Positions 9,934 to 19,022 of a stretch of 64,000 nucleotides of DNA are shown here, in pieces. The stretch lies in the NCBI RefSeq assembly GCF_000740895.1, contig NC_025260.1, forward strand, positions 2,460,001 to 2,524,000. The letters are read 5' to 3'. The stretch comes from Theileria orientalis strain Shintoku. Lineage: Eukaryota; Apicomplexa; Aconoidasida; Piroplasmida; Theileriidae. The notes below the pieces were generated by a model. The model was not told where the DNA came from, did not search any database, and saw only the letters and a program-made list of their open reading frames with translations. Within the stretch, counting starts at the first letter, position 1. Each line of letters opens with the position of its first letter. The translations under genes were made by a program, and so were the position numbers.

Positions 9934-11189
9934 ACGACCAACAGGTCTATGAAGTACAAGCTAGAGCCGACTCTAATTTCATTCAAAACTCTCTTTACAT
10001 CTTTGCGCCCATAAGCATCCTTGCGATACACACCTTTGCTGCCCATGTCATCGGTATTGATGCCAGCAGCATCGGAGTTGACAACGGCAGTTAGCACGTT
10101 CTGTATCTTCAAATGTAAAAGGCTGGTGTTGTTCAGATGATTGGTCGTGAGTGCGTTTGGTTTAGATGTGCCTGACCCGTTCTCATCTGGGCCATACTCA
10201 CAGCCATGCTGTTGACTGATGGAATCCTCAGATAGAATCGACTTGAGTTTGGTCAACTTGTCCAAAGGTAGCCTAAATATTAAGTCCCGATCGTATTCGT
10301 GTATTAAAAATACTGATTGAACGAGATTGTTCAGTGATTTCATATGTTTGGCTCCTCCCTCAGTCTTGGAACATGAGGGTCGGTAGTCTGCCATCTGAGA
10401 TACCTTATCTACGCTAGCACCGAGTAGAGTTAGTAGTTCAAGAGTGTGTTTCATTTGACTGCAATCTGTGTTAAGCGTGTTTGTTAAGACCGAGCTCGGT
10501 CGAGACATGTACAAGGTGGCGATTCTATGAAACAACAAGAGGGTGGTATCCAAGTCACTCAAGTATCCCAAGGCCCTGTGGTTTCTAGTGAAAAAGGAAA
10601 AAAGTGAACCCATGAAGTCTTGAAACTCGTCATATCTGAAAAGATCGCACTTGCTGATGACCCCAAGGATACACACCAAAGCAGGGTATCTCAGTTTTTT
10701 AATGCTTATCTGACCTAAAACATTCTTCATAAAGTTCACATTGTGTAAAAATAACCCAGAATTGCCTATAGTACAGAAAAAACCAACAAGACCATCGTTT
10801 AAAACTCGTTCTAGTTTAACCATGGCCTGATTCAAGTCCCAATTTGAAACATCATTTGTGCGATGTGTTAAGAATCCATAATTCCCTAATGAGCTTTCAA
10901 TCTTTCTAAATAACATAGAGGGGCGTGGAAGGTCGGCGTTGTGTGAATTGTTGTTTATCAAACAAAGGGATTCTTCAAGTACACGGGAACCATTCCTGAA
11001 AAATTTGACCAAAAGCTCGTCACTAGGATAGTTTTTATCCAGCAAATCAATTTGAGAAAACTTTCTGGAAACATTCTTTAGAAGATTCAGCTGATTTATT
11101 GAAAAAGAGACCAAATCCCTGCGAGCAACAACACACGAAAACGGTAAACCGAGTTGGTCCACAATACTAGATATGTTTGAAAGACTCAT
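9930..11189 (-). CDS. Hypothetical helical protein
   Basis: Uninterrupted gene of 419 residues with an ATG at the 11189 end. The translation is mostly alpha-helical in character, with repeated Leu/Phe-rich segments spaced about 35-45 residues apart, which would fit a helical-repeat fold. No catalytic motif, signal peptide or membrane segment is visible. Its stop codon TAG (9932-9930) lies inside the same CTAG as the stop codon of the zinc-knuckle gene on the other strand, so the two coding regions overlap tail to tail by four bases. Function not recognised. Confidence 0.65.
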   Translation of the reverse strand: MSLSNISSIVDQLGLPFSCVVARRDLVSFSINQLNLLKNVSRKFSQIDLLDKNYPSDELLVKFFRNGSRVLEESLCLINNNSHNADLPRPSMLFRKIESSLGNYGFLTHRTNDVSNWDLNQAMVKLERVLNDGLVGFFCTIGNSGLFLHNVNFMKNVLGQISIKKLRYPALVCILGVISKCDLFRYDEFQDFMGSLFSFFTRNHRALGYLSDLDTTLLLFHRIATLYMSRPSSVLTNTLNTDCSQMKHTLELLTLLGASVDKVSQMADYRPSCSKTEGGAKHMKSLNNLVQSVFLIHEYDRDLIFRLPLDKLTKLKSILSEDSISQQHGCEYGPDENGSGTSKPNALTTNHLNNTSLLHLKIQNVLTAVVNSDAAGINTDDMGSKGVYRKDAYGRKDVKRVLNEIRVGSSLYFIDLLVV

Positions 11190-11705
11190 TATATGGAATC
11201 ATTTTAAAAAGTGTGGACCACAGATAGAGTGATAGTGTGCGATATGGCCATTATTTGGCCTGAATGGAACTGATTGCAAACGGAGACGAGTGTGGCTGCG
11301 TCTTTAGACCATGAAAAGTAATTACACAGTTCGACATAGTAAACATACAAGATTATAAAATATAAAAGTTCAAATTGTAATTTGAGATAATAGTGAGAAT
11401 TTTATGATTTTTTACACAACATCTTATATGTAGTGTTTGAGCTGATCAATTATACTTATTTAATGCAGTTTTGTCTTCTAAATTATTATATTTGTGTTAA
11501 ATTCACCTGTATTAATTCTCTAAAAAATAATTTTAGCATATTTACACAAGCTGTTGAGTAAATTATTAGTTAAAAACAGTGAATACAAAAGAAGCCATTA
11601 TGTTATTTGCTTAATTTTTTGTAAATTATTTGATGTTTGAGATAGCTTAAATCAAATAATCTAAAAGGAATAAATAAAATATATTTCATAAAATTAAAAA
11701 TAAAG
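11190..11705. other. Divergent AT-rich intergenic region
   Basis: About 500 bases, strongly AT-rich, between the divergent starts of an unknown gene and CCT8. Likely a bidirectional promoter region. No other feature recognised. Confidence 0.5.
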
Positions 11706-13421
11706 ATGTTTCAACATAAATTTGGAGCGAGAGCTCTCATGAGAGAGGGAGGGAAGTACCTGGGAGCGTCGGAAAACTCAACGCTGAGAAACATAGAGGC
11801 AGTTCAAGAAATCTCAGATATGCTGAAGACGTCGCTGGGCCCGAATAGCATGAAGAAGCTGATAGTTAATCATATAGATAAGAAGTTTGTAACATCAGAC
11901 TGTAACACAATACTGGCGGAATTGGAAGTAGCACACCCAGTAGGAAAGATACTGACGTCGGCAGTAGAAGCACAAGACCAGCAGTTCGGAGACGGAACGA
12001 ACACACTGGTGGCACTGTTAGGAGAACTGCTGTCAAACGCAGGAGAGTTGTTGCAGGAAGGAGTCCACGTGTCAGATATAAGAAAGGGCTACGAAATAGC
12101 ATTTAATAAAGTGTTAGAACAACTACCAAGTAGGTTTAAGAGCTAGCGATAAATATATGATTAAAAAATGGTAAAAATTTTAAATTATATAGGTTTGATA
12201 TGCCATGAAGTAAAGGACCTGCACGACACAGAAGGACTTAAGACAGTGCTGCACAGCGCAGTAAACTCGAAGTTTAACTACATGTCAGAGCCAGTGACGA
12301 AGCTGGTGGCAGAGTCAGTGGCGTCAATCATGCCAGCAGACCCGAAAAACTTTGACGTGGAGAACGTGAGAGTGGTGAAGTTGACGGGAGGCTCACTTAG
12401 AGAGTCAAAGGTAGTTAACGGTCTAGTGTTGCTGAGAGAGCCGCAGGGAGCAGTGAAGAAGGCATACAACTGCAGAGTGATGGTGCTGTCAGTAGGCCTG
12501 GAGTTTGCAGGGACAGAAACCAAGGGAACAGTACTGCTGAAAACAGCAGAACAGCTGCTTAACTTCACGAAGGGAGAAGAGAAGGAAATGGAAAAGGTAA
12601 TAAGAAGCGTTAAGGACAGAGGAGTGGGAGCAATAGTGTGCAACGGAGCAGTGTCAGAGCTGGCACTGCACTACTGCAACAAGTACGAAATACTGGTGCT
12701 GAAGCTGACGTCAAAGTTCGACCTGAGAAGAGTGTGTAGAGCAACTAGGTCCCAGGCACTGATGAGCCTGTCACAACTGCAGACAGAAAACAGAGGCACC
12801 GAAGGAGAAAGTAAAGTTAACGTAAACGAAGAACTGGGGTACGTGGACAGCATGGAGTTGATAGAGATTAGCAGCAAGAGGTGCGTAATAATAAACGCAA
12901 AGGACTCGAGAGTAAACACAATAGTGCTCAAGGGAGCAACAATGAACCAACTGGACGAAGTGGAAAGAGGAATAGACGACGCAGTGGCACTGGTAGACAA
13001 CATGAAGGAAGACGGAAGGTTCCTGGCAGGAGGAGGAGCAGTGGAGCTGGAGCTCTCGACGAAACTGAAAAAATTCAGCAGCACAGTGGCAGGACTGGAA
13101 AGATACGCAGTGGAGGCATTCGCAAAGGGACTGCAAGTCGTGCCGAAAATACTGGCGACAAACGCAGGAGTGGACGCGGAAACGCTGCTGACACAGCTGC
13201 TGAGCCTACACGAAAACGGAAACGCCTACACATCAGTGGACGTGGAAACAGGAAGCCTGGGAAACGCAAAGGAAATGAAGGTGTTCGACCACTACGAAAC
13301 GAAAAGGAACCTGCTGAGTCTGTGTTACGAGGCGCTTATGACAATCCTGACAGTGGACCAAATAATAGTAGCGAAGCCAGCAGGAGGACCGAAGCCACCA
13401 AAACAAAGACCAGACCTGTAA
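11706..13421 (+). CDS. CCT8: T-complex protein 1 subunit theta (CCT8), cytosolic chaperonin (2 exons)
   Basis: Exons inferred at 11706-12129 and 12193-13421 (GTAGGT donor, TATATAG acceptor, phase 1), giving 550 residues, the usual length for a CCT subunit. The N-terminal part LRNIEAVQEISDMLKTSLGPN with MKKLIVNHIDKKFVTSD and ILAELEVAHPVGK is characteristic of group II chaperonins and closest to theta. The ATPase motif GDGTN lies at about 95-99, and a GGGAVELEL segment is in the equatorial return. The C-terminal VDQIIVAKPAGGPKPP matches the theta-specific tail. CCT folds actin, tubulin and WD40 proteins in the cytosol as one of eight paralogous subunits. A plain frame reading stops at the TAG inside the intron. 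Confidence 0.93.
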
Positions 13422-13624
13422 AAGGAGAAATAATATAACAATAAAAATAATAAAATAAAAATACATGGAATTAGTAGAATAAATAGGTACTGTGTGAGTA
13501 TGAGTAAAATAAATGACCTTAGGGAGTGAGAATAGGGTGAGCCACCATAGAACAACGGAAAGGAGGCAGGAAGGCCACAAATAAACAATATACTAAAAGG
13601 AGAAGAAAGTAAAATAAAAAATTT
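13422..13624. other. Short intergenic spacer
   Basis: About 200 bases of A-rich sequence between the CCT8 stop codon and the next plus-strand start; both genes face the same way. Confidence 0.5.
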
Positions 13625-16106
13625 ATGGTACAGTTTTCATCAACAGTCCACTTTGATCAGTCAGAGCCGCTCGTGTTCTACTACGAACAATACCAGTACA
13701 ACTACCAAGAACCAAACGATACACTAAAAAAATTAAAAGCAGAGGCGAAAAAGGCCGGAAAAGTAAATACAGAGTATTTGGACCAGGAAATTCTGGAAGA
13801 ATTGAAGTTTGAAGGTGAAGATTGGGAATCTAAAGTAAATTATGAAGAAATAGGAGATAAGAGAGAGGATTCCGCAAAAAAACAGTACAGTAGAGAGGAG
13901 GATGCCAAGAACAATAATACCAATTGTAATAATTATGACAGTAACGGCGGCAATAACAGTAGTAGTGTTGTCAATGATGTTGATGCCGGAGTACGCGAGA
14001 AAGAAGGGAAAAGTAAGCTAGAAAATATGGAAACGAAGAACTCGGAAGATAAAATCAGCAATGCGACGTATTTCTACAGAATACTGCACCATCTGATAGA
14101 TGTGACGAGCGACGGAACGAGGTTTAGGTGCCGAAAGAGGTCACCGGAGGCGTGCGACTCCTGTAAAATAGTGGAAAGACTAATATTCACGTACTTTGAT
14201 ACGACAACACTAGAGGATATAGGAGCGGAGAGAGTAGCCAGAGGGAAATGCTCGCACATATACTGCCAGAATCAAATAAGCAAGAGGTAAGGCAAAAGAT
14301 ATATATAGATATAATATACAAGTATAAGTATATATGAATAGAATTTTATATATGTAAGTAGAAATGTATACACGAATCAGTATAAATAGTTATGCACAAA
14401 AATGTGACAATAAACATTAATACGTGAAAATAAATGGACAAAAGAATATGGATGTTTAGCGGGTGTAAGTCGAAGTATAAAATAGACGTTATATCGAAAA
14501 ACATATACAACAGAGAAGAATATGAGTCGTTCTGCTCAGTCAAGTGCCTAGAAGAAAATAAGAAAGTGCACGCAAAAATGGCAACGTCACCAGTGGAAAC
14601 AGGATCGTTCACACCAAGAGCAATGAGATGCGCAGACAACGAAACGCTTAAAAAGTTACACGATAACGTATTCACACTGCCAGAATGCTCATCAGAAGGA
14701 AAAATGGATATAGATTGCGAGAATATAGTAAAAATGGAACAAGTGAAGGTAGATATGAGTGAAATAAGCGGTGTGGATAATGTGTCAGAAAAGAAAGGAA
14801 GATATGGTGGAAATGAACTAGAAAATAGAATGTATATAGATAATGAGAAAGAAAAAAATGAAGAAAAGGAAGTAAATAAAGAAGAAAAGAAAGATAAAAG
14901 AGAAATTGGAGAATTAAAAATAGATACATTTGAAATATACGAAGACTTTGAGTCATTTGATAGCCTGTCAGATTCGTCAATGTCAGAAGTAAACGTTAAG
15001 TTTGATAAGGAAACAAAGAACCTGAGATCAATATATAAATCAGCAGAAGGAAAAGGAAATAATGAAGATAAAATAAGTAATAAAGAAAAGGAAGAAGGCG
15101 GAAAGGTAGTAGGAACAAGAGGGTACATAGAGCAAGACAGCTTGGGAATGTTCTCAGTACTATGGTACGTGTTGAGTAACCTCATAACAAAAAGAACGAG
15201 AGAGTTAATTAACTCAGGAATACCACAGCAAGAACACTACAACGTAAGTTTAGGCTAAAAATGAGGGGAACAAGTTAAATGAGAAGTGATGAATAACAGT
15301 AGTCAGATAAGCAGAAGATTAAAAGTAGTTATCTAGAAAAGTAAACACAAATAAGTAAAAAATAGGAGCTTATTAAGTAGAATAGGAGATAGAGGATTGG
15401 AACAAAGTAGCAGATAGAAGTAAAATAAATGCGTGTAGGAGCAATTTGAACAACTGTACGACTGCTGCATCAGAGATTTGCCAACGATGATGACGTCGAC
15501 ACTGAAGCAGCACGTGCAACACATACTGTCGACATTTAATCCAGTCAAGGTGAGAAGTTATGCAGAAACAACGGAAAAAAAACTAGTTAGAGTGATGGTG
15601 ATAGTGATAGTAGTTAGCACGACACCTGGGGTAGTTGGCCACATATTCCACGGGTTAACAAAAATACCCAACAATTATACAATAGTAGACGTTAAGCTAG
15701 AATGAGTAAAGTTGGAATTAGGTGAACCAGAACATAGCTAGAGATGATAACAATGCCTTTTTAGAATGACATGCTCAATAATAAGATTCTGGAGCCGTTA
15801 TCGCAAGTCATCATATACGCCCTCTTGGTAAACCGGCACCACCTGCCGCTTAACTACAGCCACCACGGAGCTAAAGAAGGAAGCACCGAGTGTCAAACTG
15901 ACGAAATGGAAGGAGGGGTGGAGGAAAGCAGCCCTGAGGAGGCGCAAAGGACGAAAGGCACGTACCACTACGACAGATACAGGGAGGAGATTGGGAACGT
16001 GGACTGCCACGTGTTCAAGGAAAAAATAGAGAAGACGCTCGGACACAAGTATAAGCTGGACCAGGACTCAATAGAAATACTCCTAGAGCTGTTTATACAG
16101 CTTTAA
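13625..16106 (+). CDS. RTR1: Rtr1/RPAP2-type RNA polymerase II CTD phosphatase (4-5 exons)
   Basis: Exons inferred at 13625-14286, 14460-15243, 15439-15690 and 15765-16106. The identification rests on the atypical zinc site assembled across the first intron: ERVARGKCSHIYCQNQ, then KYKIDVISKNIYNREEYESFCSVKC, which fits the C-x4-C ... KYKI ... FCS-x-x-C pattern of Rtr1/RPAP2. These enzymes remove Ser5 phosphates from the Pol II C-terminal domain and help polymerase assembly and import. The regions either side are acidic and low complexity, larger than in yeast. From 15550 the frame stays open but a GTGAGA donor is also present; I could not find an acceptor in the right phase, so 15550-15690 may include an unrecognised intron. 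The last junction uses a weak GTTAAG donor. Confidence 0.7.
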
Positions 16107-16392
16107 TGTGATAAAACGTACACGTGAACGTAAATACGCATTTATACACACCATGAATACCTAGCCATGTAAATATAGGTGCATATAGTCCAAATATACA
16201 CACATATATGTAAACACATAAAATATGTGTGTACGCACAAATATAAGTAGTTATTTAATATATATGTATACATATATATTATGTATGTGTATCATATGTG
16301 AATTACCAATACATACGAGTGAAAGTTCACGGCTAAATAGAATGAGCGTAGCACCGACTCTCCAAATAAGCAAGTACGTGTGTTGGAGCAAA
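16107..16392. other. Convergent intergenic region with TA-rich simple sequence
   Basis: Low-complexity stretch with repeated tatatg/tacaca words between two convergent genes. No coding content seen. Confidence 0.5.
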
Positions 16393-16731
16393 TTACAGTA
16401 GAACATAGGCACTTTCAGCCTTTTTGAAAAAGGAAGTGGTAGAAACAGGGCCAAATTTAGAAGGAGCTTGACATTGCCTATCTAAAATCACCGATAACTT
16501 CTTTATGTGTTCATTAGAGTCGGATAGTAATTTGGAAGACTCAAGCCTCGTCAAACTTTTTGAAAAATTCTCCAACTGCGTAGAAGAGCTGTTAAAGTAT
16601 AAACTGGAAACTTTAAGAATCTCACTGTAAACGAGATGGTCCATAATAAATTTTAAACCAGAGTAAAGGTCAAGTTCATATTGACCATAAGCAGTGACGA
16701 ATTTTTGAATAAAAGCGTGAATGGTATCCAT
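16393..16731 (-). CDS. Small hypothetical protein
   Basis: Open frame of 112 residues from an ATG at the 16731 end. It is predicted to be largely helical (YGQYELDLYSGLKFIMDHLVYSEIL), with no signal peptide, zinc site or known motif. Its base composition is more balanced than that of the flanking AT-rich DNA, which favours a real gene. It may be one exon of a larger gene, but no matching splice signals were found upstream. Function not recognised. Confidence 0.5.
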   Translation of the reverse strand: MDTIHAFIQKFVTAYGQYELDLYSGLKFIMDHLVYSEILKVSSLYFNSSSTQLENFSKSLTRLESSKLLSDSNEHIKKLSVILDRQCQAPSKFGPVSTTSFFKKAESAYVLL

Positions 16732-17212
16732 ATTACTGTTTTGAATTGATTTCCAAATTTCTATAAATAATTAACTCGACTGTAATGTGTAAAAAAATTA
16801 ATATTTGAGTGTTTGAGTAGGAATTTGTCAGTCTTAAATGGTCATAAATAAAAAAAAACTATAAGTATCTATGCGAGTATAGGCATGTAAACAAATACCC
16901 TGGAGTTTGGTGTACATGACGTATGTTATGTGATAGAACCCATCCATGATAAAAGTCTTGAATTTTTTAATGCTAAACAATAGTATAAATGAGATAAATA
17001 GGTGGGAAAATATTATGAAATCATAAATAAAATCAACTCGTTGTAAATTTGAAGGGGAAATTGATTAATGTTATAAAAAAGAATATCAAGCTCGTTCATG
17101 AGAACACATTCACGAAACAAAAGGCTACTGTCGAGCTTCTTCAGCATATCATTTTTGTAACTAAGAAACTAAAAAAGATTAATAAATAGGTTAATAAATA
17201 GGGTTCTGTTGA
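16732..17212. other. Intergenic region with possible extra exon
   Basis: AT-rich. On the minus strand, about 17015-17160 keeps an open frame behind an acceptor-like TTTCTTAG; it could be a further exon of the secreted protein gene that ends at 17213, but no strong donor joins them. Confidence 0.3.
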
Positions 17213-17923
17213 CTAAGAAGGTAAGTGTAAATAATTATAAGATAGGTGAAAAATGACTTGATTGATGATCACGGCACTTATATGATCATTAAACTCCTTC
17301 GAAGACGGAAAACGAAAGCCCATCGATTGATTTACCGGGTAATTTATTTTGGAGATGAAAGGCTCGTTTGCAGTAGAAATTGGCAATATATTGAGTTTGG
17401 AACCCTTAATTAACAAGGATAAATTTGATGAAAAATTAACATTGAACCTACACACTTCGCCAACGATTATTATACAAGACTCGAAGCTATCGTCGTTATC
17501 TTTCATCTGAATTAAGCTGATATTATCGAAAAATTGAATTTGATCTTTTGCAACTTTTGGAAGATTATAAAAAGTGATAGAATCGTTCATAAAAGGGTAC
17601 ACTACATACACGTGTGGAGATAACTTGGTCATAATAGATCTATTATGATAATCCATATAAAGGCATTCAGATTGCGGCAATTCAATTAGATTAATAAGAT
17701 ATGACTTTGCCGCAGAAATAAAATAGTTGAGAGGGCTAATTTTCAAAACCATACATATCAATGAATTTCTGACCTCTTTTGAGCACAATTTGTCATAATA
17801 AGTATTAGATGTGTAATAACCATCCTTATCAAATAAATAACGATAATTTATATTTGGTGATGCGCAAATAAACGGCAAAAGGCAGTATGTGAGAACCGAT
17901 AAAACGAGTCGTAATGGGACCAT
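17213..17923 (-). CDS. Secreted or surface hypothetical protein
   Basis: Gene of 236 residues with an ATG at the 17923 end. The N-terminus is a clear signal peptide (RLVLSVLTYCLLPFICAS). The rest has scattered cysteines (about six) and several potential N-glycosylation sequons, and looks like a globular secretory domain. No membrane anchor lies in this frame. However, if a weak GTCATT donor near the 3' end is spliced to the acceptor-like TTCTTAG at about 17210, the tail becomes strongly hydrophobic (YLLTYLLIFFSFLV). That alternative end is speculative. The family is not recognised. Confidence 0.6.
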   Translation of the reverse strand: MVPLRLVLSVLTYCLLPFICASPNINYRYLFDKDGYYTSNTYYDKLCSKEVRNSLICMVLKISPLNYFISAAKSYLINLIELPQSECLYMDYHNRSIMTKLSPHVYVVYPFMNDSITFYNLPKVAKDQIQFFDNISLIQMKDNDDSFESCIIIVGEVCRFNVNFSSNLSLLIKGSKLNILPISTANEPFISKINYPVNQSMGFRFPSSKEFNDHISAVIINQVIFHLSYNYLHLPS

Positions 17924-18137
17924 TTTTTATCGAGAAAAAAGTTCAAAACGAAATTCTGATCAAAAGAGCCGAAAGAATCAAAGTGGAAATAATCAAAATA
18001 TGGTGTAACCATCATAGACATTTAGAAAATATCATGTTAAATTCATGTTATGTGTAATATCTTTTGTCGTGAATGTATTTAGCACATGTATACGTGTTTA
18101 GTTAGTGCATACTTGTTAAAATATATGTTTATTTAGT
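17924..18137. other. Divergent intergenic region upstream of the duplicated block
   Basis: About 210 AT-rich bases between the secreted protein start and the left border of the 363-bp duplicated segment. No similarity by eye to sequence left of the second copy (before 23890). Confidence 0.45.
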
Positions 18138-18500
18138 ACATTGGTCCGCGTATGTGCTTTAGATAGGATGGTTGATTGGATTCGTTTTGATAAAAATCGC
18201 AAGATTGACCCATACACGAACTCGCAGTTTGGGTCTACCAAGCGCGAGATCATAAATAATATGTTATTTTTTAACTATATATACATCAAGAGCGACGTTC
18301 CCCTGTGTGTTTACTACCGGAGGTGTGTTAAGTTAGTGAGGTCACACATTCTCATGGAATCTTCAATTTTGAGTCAGGAATCTTTCAAAGGTCATAGCTA
18401 TAACCTAAATATAGATGATTTGAGGACCAAAAACGATATATATGTACATATTAGTGACAAACACCGAAACGGAGATTCCATAGACACAAACAGCATAACC
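18138..18500 (+). repeat. Left copy of a 363-bp direct duplication
   Basis: Matches 23890-24252 over its whole length with about four mismatches (for example GGTCCGCG against GGTCGGCG, AACGATAT against AACAATAT, and GCATAACC against GCACAACC), so about 99 percent identical. Similarity begins at about ACATTGGTC and ends sharply after AACC. The offset between copies is 5752 bp. Such high identity over a region that includes an intronless 5' part of a gene indicates a recent duplication or ongoing gene conversion. Confidence 0.92.
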
Positions 18501-18515
18501 CACATATTAAAATAA
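18168..18515 (+). pseudogene. Truncated copy of the Alba/POP7-like gene
   Basis: Frame of 115 residues from the ATG at 18168, identical in all but two residues to the first part of the gene at 23920. It carries the N-terminal half of the Alba-like domain (YIYIKSDVPLCVYYRRCVKLVRS) but leaves the duplication after NS and ends in the unrelated residues ITHILK. It lacks the second helix, the acidic linker and the last strand, so it cannot form a complete Alba fold. Best read as a pseudogene made by partial duplication. Whether it is transcribed cannot be told; the coding frame itself is undamaged. Confidence 0.75.
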
Positions 18516-19022
18516 TATATGTCACCTCGTAAGAACGTTTATTTTATTTTTATAAACTTTTAAGGGCGTTTTCAAGGTGAATTTGGCATTTTTTTTGCGG
18601 GCGGTTTCCCACTTACTTGGGGGTCGATACGATAAGTGTGGCCTCATATAAAAATATCAGTATATATTTTGCTGCGTTGTATTTTTTTAAACAAAAAGTG
18701 TTGTATGATTTTTTGTTTTAAGCTTCCAAAAGTTATTTTAGTACATTGCAAAGCTTTTTTTTTATGGTTTGCTATTTATACACATCCCACGTGTTAAAAT
18801 CGCAAATTGTGACATATTTCGTATTTGTATAAAAAGAACTTGTTTTTTATTTATACAATTCAATACACATCGAGCTACAACTGTTATTTTCGGTTCATTG
18901 GTTATATAAGTAGACACCTACTTTTAATAAACATTACCGGAAATTCTAAAATATACTGGAACAGATTCTCTGTATCATAATCGTAGATTCACATTTGGTT
19001 ATTACAGATAAATTAAATACAA
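18516..19022. other. Upstream region of the orphan repeat gene
   Basis: About 500 bases of T-rich sequence between the truncated copy and the ATG at 19023. It contains poly-T tracts and no coding signal. It is unique in the window and presumably serves as promoter for the orphan gene. Confidence 0.45.

Noticed and set aside
13625..14290. Treating the two frames at 13625 and 14434 as separate genes
   Set aside because: The zinc-site cysteines are divided between them and the splice phase joins them exactly.
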